Shown: positions 33,470 to 41,300 of the stretch, piece by piece
Layout of the letters: every line of letters begins with the position of its first letter
Position numbering within the stretch: the stretch's first letter is position 1
Source: Sphaerochaeta sp032144095
GTDB lineage: Bacteria; Spirochaetota; Spirochaetia; Sphaerochaetales; Sphaerochaetaceae
Reading direction: 5' to 3'
NCBI RefSeq assembly: GCF_032144095.1
Contig: NZ_JAVSNJ010000005.1
Location: 77,834-141,833 of the forward strand
DNA: 64,000 nucleotides
Program-made: the position numbers and the translations under genes
The notes under the pieces: generated by a model
Told to the model about the DNA's origin: nothing
Databases searched by the model: none
Seen by the model: the letters and a program-made list of their open reading frames with translations, nothing else

Positions 33470-34404
33470 GAACTTCCGACAGTTTGAGAAAGACATATGG
33501 TGAGACCCTGGTAGAACTAGGTAAGGAAAACAAGGCGATCGTGATGCTCGAGGCCGACCTGGGCAACTCGACGATGTCCGCCCTGTTCGGCGCGGCCTAT
33601 CCTGAGCGCTACTTCCAGATGGGTATTGCTGAGCAGAACATGGCCTCGGTCGCCGCAGGGCTCTCCCTTGCGGGCAAGGTGCCCTTCATCAACTCGTTCG
33701 CGGTCTTCGCGACCGGACGAGCCTACGACCAGATCCGCTCCTCGGTGGCGATAGCCAACCTGAATGTCAAGATCTGTGGCTCCAGTGCCGGGCTTTCCGA
33801 CTTTGGTGACGGCAAGACCCACCAGAGCATCGACGACATAGCCCTGATGCAGGTGCTGCCGAACATGACTGTCCTCTCCCCTTGCGATGCCGTCGAGACG
33901 GAGAAGATGACCAAGGCGATGGTTGAGAGCAAGGGCCCTGTCTACCTGAGGATCAACCGTAATGACCTGCCCGTAGTCACCGACCCCAATGCAGAATACC
34001 ATATCGGCAAGATGACCGAGATGGTCAAGGGCAAGGACGTGGTCGTCTTCGCCACCGGTATCATGGTGCAGCAATCCATGGAGGCCGCAAAGATCCTGGA
34101 GAAGGAGGGCATCTCCCTCCGTGTTGTCAACGTGAGCACCATCAAGCCCCTTGATGTAAAGGCCCTTGAAGGGTACTGCGAAGGGGTGAAGGGCGTAGTC
34201 ACCGCTGAGGAGCACAGCATCTTCGGTGGCCTGGGAAGCGCGGTCTGCGCAGTCCTCTCCAAGAAAAGGCTCCCTATCGAGGTCCTTGGGGTGAACGACA
34301 GCTTCGGAACCTCTGCCGAGAACTACTCCATCCTGCTCAAGCACTATGGCTTGGAGAGCGAGGATGTCGCCAAAAAAGTCAGGTCCGTCCTGGCAGCCAA
34401 CTGA
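33466..34404 (+). CDS. Transketolase, C-terminal (pyrimidine-binding) subunit
   Basis: The second half of the split transketolase, 312 residues, containing the pyrimidine domain (VMLEADLGNSTM; FQMGIAEQNMASVAAGLSLAGK, with the catalytic Glu of the GIAEQN motif) and the regulatory C-terminal domain (EEHSIFGGLGSAV). Together with the preceding gene it makes one complete enzyme. Its start overlaps the N-terminal subunit stop (ATGA), so equal translation is expected. Confidence 0.92.
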   Translation: MRTSDSLRKTYGETLVELGKENKAIVMLEADLGNSTMSALFGAAYPERYFQMGIAEQNMASVAAGLSLAGKVPFINSFAVFATGRAYDQIRSSVAIANLNVKICGSSAGLSDFGDGKTHQSIDDIALMQVLPNMTVLSPCDAVETEKMTKAMVESKGPVYLRINRNDLPVVTDPNAEYHIGKMTEMVKGKDVVVFATGIMVQQSMEAAKILEKEGISLRVVNVSTIKPLDVKALEGYCEGVKGVVTAEEHSIFGGLGSAVCAVLSKKRLPIEVLGVNDSFGTSAENYSILLKHYGLESEDVAKKVRSVLAAN

Positions 34405-34416
34405 GGAGGCAAGCGA

Positions 34417-35301
34417 ATGAAGATTGGATTTATCGGGTTGGGGATCATGGGCAAGCCCATGGCGAAGAACCTACTGAAGGCAGGCTACGAGCTTAGCGTA
34501 TATGACCTGAACCAGAGTGCCGTTGACGAGGTGGTTGCATCCGGGGCTAAGGCCCTTGCCTCAGCCAAGGACGTTGCCGCTGCCAGTGATGTCATCATCA
34601 CCATGCTGCCCAACTCCCCCCACGTTAAGCAGGCTGTCCTCGGCGAGGGCGGTGTGGCTGAGGGCGCAAGGCCCGGCTCCATCCTGGTGGACATGAGTTC
34701 CATCTCTCCCATCGTCAGCAGGGAAGTTTCCGCTGAACTTGCCAAGAAGCAGGTAGTCATGCTCGATGCCCCGGTAAGCGGGGGGGAACCCAAGGCGATC
34801 GACGGGACACTGGCCATCATGGTCGGTGGTCCTGAGGAAGCCTTTGCGAAGGTCGAGGCGATGCTCAAGGTCATGGGAGGAAGTGTCACCCTGGTCGGGG
34901 AGATCGGAAGCGGGAACATCACCAAGCTTGCGAACCAGATCATGGTTGCCTCCAACATCGCCGGCATGTCCGAGGCCCTGGTGCTCGCCACCAAGGCAAA
35001 CGTGGATCCTGAGAAGGTGTTCAGGGCCATCCGTGGAGGGCTTGCAGGCAGCACAGTGCTGGATGCCAAGGCTCCGCTGGTGCTCGCGGGCAACTTCAAG
35101 CCGGGCTTCCGCATCGATTTGCACATCAAGGACCTGCAGAATGTCCTTGATACCGCCAAGAGCGTGGGAACTCCCACCCCCATCAGTGAGGCTGCCATCG
35201 GCATGATGAAGAGCCTCTCCTCTGAGGGAAAGGGAAGCGACGACCATGGCGGGCTGATCCAGTGGTATGAGAAGCTGGCAAACATTGAGGTCCGTTCCTA
35301 G
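34417..35301 (+). CDS. 2-hydroxy-3-oxopropionate (tartronate semialdehyde) reductase-like, GarR/GlxR type
   Basis: A 294-residue beta-hydroxyacid dehydrogenase. The sequence is strikingly close to GarR as I remember it: GFIGLGIMGKPMAKNLLKAGY, TMLPNSPHVK, DAPVSGGEPKAIDGTLAIMVGG, catalytic Lys in GNITKLANQ, and GGLAGSTVLDAKAP with FKPGFRIDLHIKDL. GarR reduces tartronate semialdehyde to glycerate. As the last gene of the operon it suggests that the transketolase releases tartronate semialdehyde or a close analogue. A 3-sulfolactaldehyde or hydroxyisobutyrate role is possible since both families share this fold, but the motif match favours GarR. Confidence 0.88.
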   Translation: MKIGFIGLGIMGKPMAKNLLKAGYELSVYDLNQSAVDEVVASGAKALASAKDVAAASDVIITMLPNSPHVKQAVLGEGGVAEGARPGSILVDMSSISPIVSREVSAELAKKQVVMLDAPVSGGEPKAIDGTLAIMVGGPEEAFAKVEAMLKVMGGSVTLVGEIGSGNITKLANQIMVASNIAGMSEALVLATKANVDPEKVFRAIRGGLAGSTVLDAKAPLVLAGNFKPGFRIDLHIKDLQNVLDTAKSVGTPTPISEAAIGMMKSLSSEGKGSDDHGGLIQWYEKLANIEVRS

Positions 35302-35336
35302 GAATAAGGCCCATATGATTGCGAGTTGAAGTAAGA

Positions 35337-35375
35337 GACCCCACACTCCAGGAAATGTCCAATGGGTGTGGGGTC
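35337..35375. terminator. Strong hairpin between convergent units
   Basis: GACCCCACAC (35337-35346) pairs with GTGTGGGGTC (35366-35375), extended by CC/GG. There is no long T-run on either strand, so termination is likely but not certain. Confidence 0.5.
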
Positions 35376-35400
35376 CTTGTATCTCTGCAGGGATCGGCGG

Positions 35401-36030
35401 TTAGAACCCTAGGGCAATACCAACCTTTGCGTTGAGCGTATGGCCGGTTACCTCAATCCTTTTTGTGTAGGATATGCCTCCGCTGGTAAATGTTGCCTTC
35501 GAATTGAGGGGCAGAGAGAGGCCCAACCCTGCAACGAAGGTTAGGTATTCACCCAGGGAAAACACGACATCTGCCGTCGTCAGGAAGCTTGTGATGTCGA
35601 GCGTGGTGATGAGATCTGAACCACCGATTTCAGAAGTCTGGGTCATCCGCTCAAACAAAAGTCCCCCCCCAAGCTCCAGTGCCGATTTTTTGGAGAGGTC
35701 TGTCCTGTATACCGCAGTGACACCCCCATTACCCTTCAAAGGGTAGTTTGAGGTATCGACATCAGCAGAACCCCTTGTAGCCTCCACTGTCTTTGAGGAC
35801 CCGATCTGAAAGCCAATACCGACAGGAGCGTTTCCTGGATAGATTGTCCCTGCTACGTTCATGCCAGTCAGTTTTGCAGTATGGTCTTCATTGATATTCC
35901 AGCTTCCGAAGGTAAAGGTTGTAGTCACCTGTTGGTAGGATCCTGTGCTTTGGATCCCTATCCAGCTTGGGGAAGCGGATAGGGATGTGGCTACGAGTGC
36001 TATGCTCAATATAAGTAAGGTCTTCTTCAT
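35401..36030 (-). CDS. Outer-membrane beta-barrel-like protein
   Basis: A 209-residue secreted protein of unknown function. It has a clear signal peptide (MKKTLLILSIALVATSLSAS), then alternating hydrophobic/polar strands throughout and ends in Phe (AKVGIALGF), the usual last residue of an outer-membrane barrel. About eight strands would fit. No enzymatic motif was seen. It is monocistronic, preceded by an AT-rich region without an obvious regulator. Related small barrel proteins are common in spirochaetes. Confidence 0.75.
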   Translation of the reverse strand: MKKTLLILSIALVATSLSASPSWIGIQSTGSYQQVTTTFTFGSWNINEDHTAKLTGMNVAGTIYPGNAPVGIGFQIGSSKTVEATRGSADVDTSNYPLKGNGGVTAVYRTDLSKKSALELGGGLLFERMTQTSEIGGSDLITTLDITSFLTTADVVFSLGEYLTFVAGLGLSLPLNSKATFTSGGISYTKRIEVTGHTLNAKVGIALGF

Positions 36031-36200
36031 TATTTCTCCTCATTCAGTAGGCTTCTTGTCTTTGGGTGTAACGCTACCCATAATAATATATCCTACTATT
36101 AGTATAGGAAAAAATAGATTGGATGTCACCCTATTGAAATATATAGGGTTAAAACCTTTTATTGTAGTATTTTATTAAAATTGTGCATCCCTGATAAAAA

Positions 36201-36704
36201 CTATTTTACCGTTTCAAAGATACCTTTTTCCTTGTTTTTCTTGCAGTTGTCCCAGGTGAAGATCTTTCCGCTCATGGTGAGGTAGACCCCTGGAGGGAGC
36301 AGTTGCACCGCTGTGATGGCACAGCCAAGATTGAAGACCGCATCGGAGTTTTCCAGCGAATAGGGGATCATGGCACCGGTGAACACCACGGTATGGCGGT
36401 TATCCTTTCCCAGGGCCTCAGCGACCACCCTGGCTGTGTTGCACATGGTATCGGTACCATGGACGATGACAACCTTCTCCTCTGCACTGTGAAGGCATGC
36501 GTTGGCTACTTCCTTGCGCTGCTCTTCAGTCATGTAGAGGCTGTCCACTGCAAGGGGGCCCTCGAGATGGACCGTCAGGGTACAGCGGGACTGCTGCAAC
36601 AGTCGGGGAAGCTGGGACTCCCTGAAGGTGAGCTCCCCACTGATCGCATCATACTGCTTGTCGAAGGTTCCCCCGGTTGTGATGATCCGTAAATCCTGTG
36701 CCAT
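36201..36704 (-). CDS. Short asparaginase-domain protein
   Basis: A 167-residue protein equal to the N-terminal domain of type I/II L-asparaginases. Both active-site blocks are present: TTGGTFDKQY with the nucleophile Thr, and VIVHGTDTM with the second Thr and Asp; a third conserved block is VVFTGAMIPY. The usual C-terminal domain (about 120-150 residues) is missing, and the frame ends cleanly with TAA rather than in a broken remnant. Short stand-alone proteins like this exist. It is the last gene of an ABC-importer operon, 18 nt after the ATPase gene. Activity on asparagine is likely but not certain. Confidence 0.8.
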   Translation of the reverse strand: MAQDLRIITTGGTFDKQYDAISGELTFRESQLPRLLQQSRCTLTVHLEGPLAVDSLYMTEEQRKEVANACLHSAEEKVVIVHGTDTMCNTARVVAEALGKDNRHTVVFTGAMIPYSLENSDAVFNLGCAITAVQLLPPGVYLTMSGKIFTWDNCKKNKEKGIFETVK

Positions 36705-36722
36705 GTTTGGTTCCTTTCCTCA

Positions 36723-37793
36723 TTACGTGAGGATCTTCATGTGTTCATCATCGCCAGTGTCCTCAAAGACGGAAAATTCATCAACCCGGAGGAGGATGCT
36801 TTCGCCTTCTGCATGCTTGTCGAAGGATTTGGGCTCTGCAATGACCCGTATCTGCTCTCCCCCAATATCCACACGGCAGTCATTGACATCCCCCAGATAG
36901 AATTGGCTTACCATGGTCCCCTTCAGGTCCCCGTTGGTCTTGATGAACCTGAGGTTCTCCGGCCTGATCCCTACCACCACATCTCCCTTCAGCTCCCCGT
37001 CATAGGGGAGTTTCTGGTTTGAGTCCTTGAACTGGACCTCTCCATTGGCACTGGTGGCCTTGATGAAGTTGATCTTGCCTACAAAGTCAGCGACAAACTG
37101 GTTTGCAGGGTAGCGGTATATCTCAGTTGGTTTGCCAATCTGTTGGATGTCTCCATGATTGATGACTATCACGCGGTCACTCATGGTCATCGCTTCCATC
37201 TGGTCGTGGGTTACATAGACTACTGTAATGCCGAGGGCCTTCTGGATCTCCTTGATCTCAAAGCGCATGCTGTCGCGAAGCTTTGCATCAAGGTTGGACA
37301 GCGGTTCATCCAGCAAGAGCAACTGGGGTTCTGCAACCAATGCTCTTGCAAGGGCTACGCGTTGCTGTTGGCCTCCTGAGAGCTGGCTGGGAACCCGTTC
37401 TGCATACTGGGAGAGGTGGACGATCTCAAGCACCCTTGCCACATGTTCCTTGATGTTCGCCTTGTCCATCTTCTTCATCTTGAGAGGGTAGGCAACATTT
37501 TCAAATACCGTCATATGTGGCCACACCGCATAGGATTGGAACACCATGCCTATATCCCGTTTTTCGGGGGGTACAAAGGTCTTGGTAGAGCTTACTTCCT
37601 GCTCCCCGATGAAGATCTCACCTTTGGTCGGTTTCTCAAATCCTGCGATCATGCGCAGCATCGTGGTTTTTCCGCAGCCGGAGGGTCCGAGCAGGGTGAT
37701 GAACTCCCCATCAGCAAATTCGGCATTGAAATCGTTGAGCACCACCACATCACCAAATGCTTTCATGACATCTTTAATTATAATTTTTGACAT
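36723..37793 (-). CDS. ABC transporter ATP-binding protein (ferric/polyamine/thiamine-type)
   Basis: A 356-residue importer ATPase: Walker A GPSGCGKTT, signature LSGGQQQR, Walker B LLLLDEPLSNLD and the switch His in VTHDQMEAM, plus a C-terminal TOBE-like regulatory part (about 240-356). The family is FbpC/PotA-like. I chose ATG at 37793 after AAAGAGGT; an in-frame ATG at 37826 overlaps the permease gene. It belongs to the SBP-permease-ATPase-asparaginase operon. Confidence 0.9.
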   Translation of the reverse strand: MSKIIIKDVMKAFGDVVVLNDFNAEFADGEFITLLGPSGCGKTTMLRMIAGFEKPTKGEIFIGEQEVSSTKTFVPPEKRDIGMVFQSYAVWPHMTVFENVAYPLKMKKMDKANIKEHVARVLEIVHLSQYAERVPSQLSGGQQQRVALARALVAEPQLLLLDEPLSNLDAKLRDSMRFEIKEIQKALGITVVYVTHDQMEAMTMSDRVIVINHGDIQQIGKPTEIYRYPANQFVADFVGKINFIKATSANGEVQFKDSNQKLPYDGELKGDVVVGIRPENLRFIKTNGDLKGTMVSQFYLGDVNDCRVDIGGEQIRVIAEPKSFDKHAEGESILLRVDEFSVFEDTGDDEHMKILT

Positions 37794-37809
37794 TTCTAAA
37801 CCTCTTTCG

Positions 37810-39531
37810 TTAAATGGAGAATTCACCGTCGGTGAGCTTGTTCAGCAGCCAGTTGATACCAAAGACTATTATCAGGATCGCAGTGGCTAGGGCCGAGGCT
37901 GTCTGCTGGTTGTGATAGGTCTGGTAGGTAAACAACTCGTAGCCGAGCGTCTTCGTATTGGTAGAGTAGAGCAGGGTCGACATGGTCAGTTCGTAGAAGC
38001 ATGGCATGAAGATGAGGAACCAACCTGCCACGATTGCCGGGGCGATAAGGGGCAGGGTCACATTCTTCATGCTCTTCAGCCAAGAGGCTCCCGATATCTG
38101 TGAGGCCTCCTCCAACGAGGGACTTATCTGTGACAAGGCACTGACAACCGTACGCATACCCATCATCATGTATTTTATCATGTAGGCGATCACCATGATG
38201 GTAAGGGTGTTGTAGATGTTTATCCCAAACTTCCCTGACATGGCCATGATGAGGGAGAGGGCTATGACTACGCTGGGTGTTCCGCTTCCTACGGTTATCA
38301 TGAAGTCAGGTATCTTTCTTCCCTTGACCTTTGTTCTCACCAGAAGGTAGGCCATCATGCACGAGATGCCCATGCCGAAGGTAGCTGCCATGATAGCAGA
38401 CAGCAGACTGTTCTTGGAGGAGCTGAGGATCGATTTCCTGGTGAAAATCCTGGCCCAGTAGCGCAGGGTCATGTTTCCCTGGGAAAAGACAGGCTCGCCT
38501 AGGTTAACGGTAATGCTCGACAAGGCGACTGTTATGAAGGGGATGATGACGATGACCAGGGCGAAGAGCACCACCATCATGGATATGAGCACTCTCCACT
38601 TTCCCAGATCAACGATATTGGGTCTGGTGGATTTGCCAGAAACGGTGATGTACTGCCTCTTTCCCAGGGTGAAGGTGGAAAGGTAGAGCACAATGTTGGC
38701 AATGATCATAAGGAATACCGCCAAGGTTGTCGCATCGGTGAGCCCTTCCTGGCTTCCTATGTATACGAAGTCGATGATGCGGGTGGTAACCGTATGGATC
38801 TGGCCAGGGACTCCGATTATGGAAGGGATTCCATAGGCCGAGGCAGCTGCAATGAATACCAGCAGGGCAGCTGCAACAATGGATGGGAGCATCATCGGCA
38901 GCGTTATGGTGCGCAAGGTCATAAGTGGGCTTGCCCCGGAGATGCGCGAAGCCTCTTCCAAGGATGGGTCCATCTTCTCCATGGCGCGGCTGATGGTGAT
39001 GAATGCATATGGGTAGTAGAAACCTGTCAGGACCCAGATCAAGCCACCTGTTGTGTAGATGTTGAAGGGTGCTGCTGAAAGGTTGAATATCTTCTGGAGA
39101 AATACGTTCATGGAACCTACAGTAGGGTTGAGTAGGCGCATCCACGCCATTGCTCCAACGTAGGGTGGTACCATGTAGGTTGCAACGAACAAGGTACGGA
39201 AGAACTTCTTTCCATAGAGGTTTGTCCTTCCTATGAGCCAGGCAAGAGGGAATGCTATCAATACCCCAAAAACCATGGAGAAGAAGGCAGTTACAAGAGT
39301 GTTGACAAGGGCCGACCAGTTCAGGGGATAGGTATAGACCCGCTTGAAAGCTGCGAGGGAGAACTTCCCTGTGGAGAAGAATGCCCTGAATACGAGGTAG
39401 AGCAGGGGGAAAACCTGGAACACCAGGAGAAAGCCCACGATAAGGGCTATGATGATCCATTTTGGGTCCATGAACCATTTTCTGTGCACCATCAACGGGG
39501 ATGGTGAGGTTGAACGAGTGGGAGAGCGCAT
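37810..39531 (-). CDS. ABC transporter permease, fused double domain (FbpB type)
   Basis: A 573-residue permease with about 12 membrane segments in two homologous halves. Each half has an EAA loop that contacts the ATPase: EEASRISGASPL and EEASQISGASWL. Fusion of both permease domains in one chain is typical of ferric, thiamine and phosphonate importers. The start follows AAAGGAG. The gene is 79 nt downstream of the binding-protein gene across a stem-loop. Confidence 0.9.
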   Translation of the reverse strand: MRSPTRSTSPSPLMVHRKWFMDPKWIIIALIVGFLLVFQVFPLLYLVFRAFFSTGKFSLAAFKRVYTYPLNWSALVNTLVTAFFSMVFGVLIAFPLAWLIGRTNLYGKKFFRTLFVATYMVPPYVGAMAWMRLLNPTVGSMNVFLQKIFNLSAAPFNIYTTGGLIWVLTGFYYPYAFITISRAMEKMDPSLEEASRISGASPLMTLRTITLPMMLPSIVAAALLVFIAAASAYGIPSIIGVPGQIHTVTTRIIDFVYIGSQEGLTDATTLAVFLMIIANIVLYLSTFTLGKRQYITVSGKSTRPNIVDLGKWRVLISMMVVLFALVIVIIPFITVALSSITVNLGEPVFSQGNMTLRYWARIFTRKSILSSSKNSLLSAIMAATFGMGISCMMAYLLVRTKVKGRKIPDFMITVGSGTPSVVIALSLIMAMSGKFGINIYNTLTIMVIAYMIKYMMMGMRTVVSALSQISPSLEEASQISGASWLKSMKNVTLPLIAPAIVAGWFLIFMPCFYELTMSTLLYSTNTKTLGYELFTYQTYHNQQTASALATAILIIVFGINWLLNKLTDGEFSI

Positions 39532-39560
39532 TGCAGATAACTCCTTTTGTAGCTATGGGA

Positions 39561-39580
39561 GCTTGCTGGTTACAGCAAGC
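39561..39580 (-). promoter_or_regulatory. Intercistronic stem-loop after the binding-protein gene
   Basis: GCTTGCTG (39561-39568) pairs perfectly with CAGCAAGC (39573-39580) around a 4-nt loop. It sits between the binding-protein and permease genes with no T-run. Confidence 0.65.
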
Positions 39581-39610
39581 CCCCTCTGAGATCTTGTAGA
39601 GCGTTGGCAG

Positions 39611-40651
39611 TTATTTCTTGGCTACAGCTTCCTGGAACTTGGTGCGCATCTCTTCACGGAGTGTAACGGTGTTTGCCCAGTCAACTGGGATGGTGTTCGC
39701 AAGGATCTGTTTGGTGGGAATTGCATCATAGGGGGCATCTGGATAGGTTGCGCTAACTGAGTGCATCCAGGCCTTCACGATGTTTTTCTGACCCTCTTGG
39801 GAGAGGAACCACTCTGTTACGGCTTTTGCTGCCTTGGAGTTCTTGTTCGGGCTCCACTTGTCATTGATGGACATGATGGGGGAGGGAACTACGATGGTAC
39901 CATCGGTAGGATAGATGACCTCGATCTTCGACTTGTCCATCTCTCTCTTCTGCAGTACTGACTCTTCAAGGATCATGACAACCTTGCATTCGCCGGTCTC
40001 AAGTTTTGTCAAAGCAACAGAACCACTTTCGATCTTTACTTTCTGCTCACCAAGGGCCCGATAGTAGTCATAGCCGTACTTGTCCTTCAGTGCACTGATC
40101 GTATCGAGGGCTGTGCCGCTGGTAAGGGGGTTGGACATGGAAACCATTCCGGCAACGCCCTTGTCATAGGCAAAGTCATAGAAGGAGTTGGGGATCTCAC
40201 TCTTCTTGAATTTCCCTGGATTGAAGGCAAGTACCATGTTGCTGATCCGTACAGGATACCAATAGCCTTCCTTGTCATAATCGAAGGCAATGTCAGCGGT
40301 ATTGTCGATCATGATTGGCTGCAACACACCCATTTCCTTTAGTTCAAGGGCATAGGAAGGGTCAGCGACCATGAGCATATCACATCCAAGTTTCCCTGCT
40401 GCGATCTCTGCGGCAATCTTTGCCTGAAGGGTTCCCGTTCCACCGTAGAAGAATTCAATATCAACGGTTGGGAATGCCTTTTCCAGCGTCCTGTCAATCG
40501 CTTCAATGACGTCATCATACATTGAGGTATAAATAAGCAACTTGCCACCAAGGCCATCGGCAGAAACTTTCGACGTCTCAGCAGCTCCACCGGCAAAAGC
40601 CATAGAACCTACGAGCGCAAAAACACACACCAGTACCAGTAATTTTTTCAT
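39611..40651 (-). CDS. ABC transporter substrate-binding protein (ferric/phosphonate-type family)
   Basis: A 346-residue periplasmic receptor with a signal ending near MAFAGGAAETS. The core starts GKLLIYTSMYDDVIEAI and has FFYGGTGTLQAKIAAE, the layout of FbpA/PhnS-type receptors; the FbpA iron-ligand Tyr pair near the C-terminus is not obvious, so iron is not assured. The partner ATPase and fused permease follow. The co-transcribed asparaginase-domain gene hints at an amide or amino-acid-linked ligand (inference). The start follows AAGGAG. Confidence 0.88.
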   Translation of the reverse strand: MKKLLVLVCVFALVGSMAFAGGAAETSKVSADGLGGKLLIYTSMYDDVIEAIDRTLEKAFPTVDIEFFYGGTGTLQAKIAAEIAAGKLGCDMLMVADPSYALELKEMGVLQPIMIDNTADIAFDYDKEGYWYPVRISNMVLAFNPGKFKKSEIPNSFYDFAYDKGVAGMVSMSNPLTSGTALDTISALKDKYGYDYYRALGEQKVKIESGSVALTKLETGECKVVMILEESVLQKREMDKSKIEVIYPTDGTIVVPSPIMSINDKWSPNKNSKAAKAVTEWFLSQEGQKNIVKAWMHSVSATYPDAPYDAIPTKQILANTIPVDWANTVTLREEMRTKFQEAVAKK

Positions 40652-41272
40652 AACACAATCTCCTTTTGTATACAGGGAAGTATAACACGTAATTTCTGGC
40701 AGGTGAGTTGAAAAGTATGGGAAAAATATAGTGACTGCCTATATAGAATAAGCTTGTATTGTATGGAAAATTCATAGGTTTTTTGTTCTTGTCTGGAAGT
40801 ACAAGGCTAGAATTTTATGGCCTATGCTTACAATTCTTTTGCTATCAAATGCTGCATGTTTCTTGCATCTACTTGGTCTGCATGAAGGAAGATTCCGGAC
40901 CTGAGAATTTCTTGAGATAGCTACGCTAATGGGGTGGTAGGAAGGTATTGCAGTAGGTAAATGAGTATTCCCCATTCCAATTCGGGGTATGGGTTCCATG
41001 CGCATCCTGGTTGCACCCAGTACAGCTCCCATGCCTGCCGTGTGGCTTGCCCTTTTGGAGTTGAACATCCTTTTGGATGGAGGAAACCCGTGAGAAATAG
41101 GAAGAGGTTTTTGGTTTTTCAGTATTTATTAAAAATAGAATTAATTGATATATACATCAAATTTACTATATATTATCTATCATATCATGCATTTATTGTA
41201 ATAAAACTTTGTATCAGTAATATTTTGTAGCAAATTGGGGGTATGAAAAAATGGATTATAGGATATAGTATA
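40652..41272. other. Long intergenic region (about 620 nt), AT-rich
   Basis: It holds promoters in both directions. Read on the minus strand, an extended -10 (TGTTATACT, near 40680-40690) precedes the binding-protein gene. An imperfect palindrome TTGATATATACATCAA (41145-41160) resembles a Crp/FNR-type site but its half-sites are two bases too far apart. A less AT-rich island at about 40975-41095 contains a 34-codon plus-strand frame (from ATG 40989) without a convincing ribosome site; I do not call it a gene. Confidence 0.4.
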
Positions 41273-41300
41273 GCTATTCACCAAAGGGAGGTTGAATAGC
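41273..41300 (+). promoter_or_regulatory. Hairpin presenting the aspA ribosome site in its loop
   Basis: GCTATTCA (41273-41280) pairs perfectly with TGAATAGC (41293-41300). The 12-nt loop contains the AGGGAGG ribosome site, and the start codon ATG begins at the next base. This arrangement is unlikely by chance and may tune aspA translation. Confidence 0.7.

Noticed and set aside
40772..41068. A 98-codon minus-strand frame in the same intergenic region
   Set aside because: Composition is atypical (Arg, Pro and Ser rich) with no motif or ribosome site.
40989..41093. A 34-codon plus-strand frame starting MGSMRILVAPSTAPMPAV in the long intergenic region
   Set aside because: It is too short, lacks a ribosome site, and no family could be recognised.
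41145..41160. TTGATATATACATCAA as an FNR site
   Set aside because: FNR sites need four bases between TTGAT and ATCAA; here there are six. It may be another regulator site but FNR is not supported.
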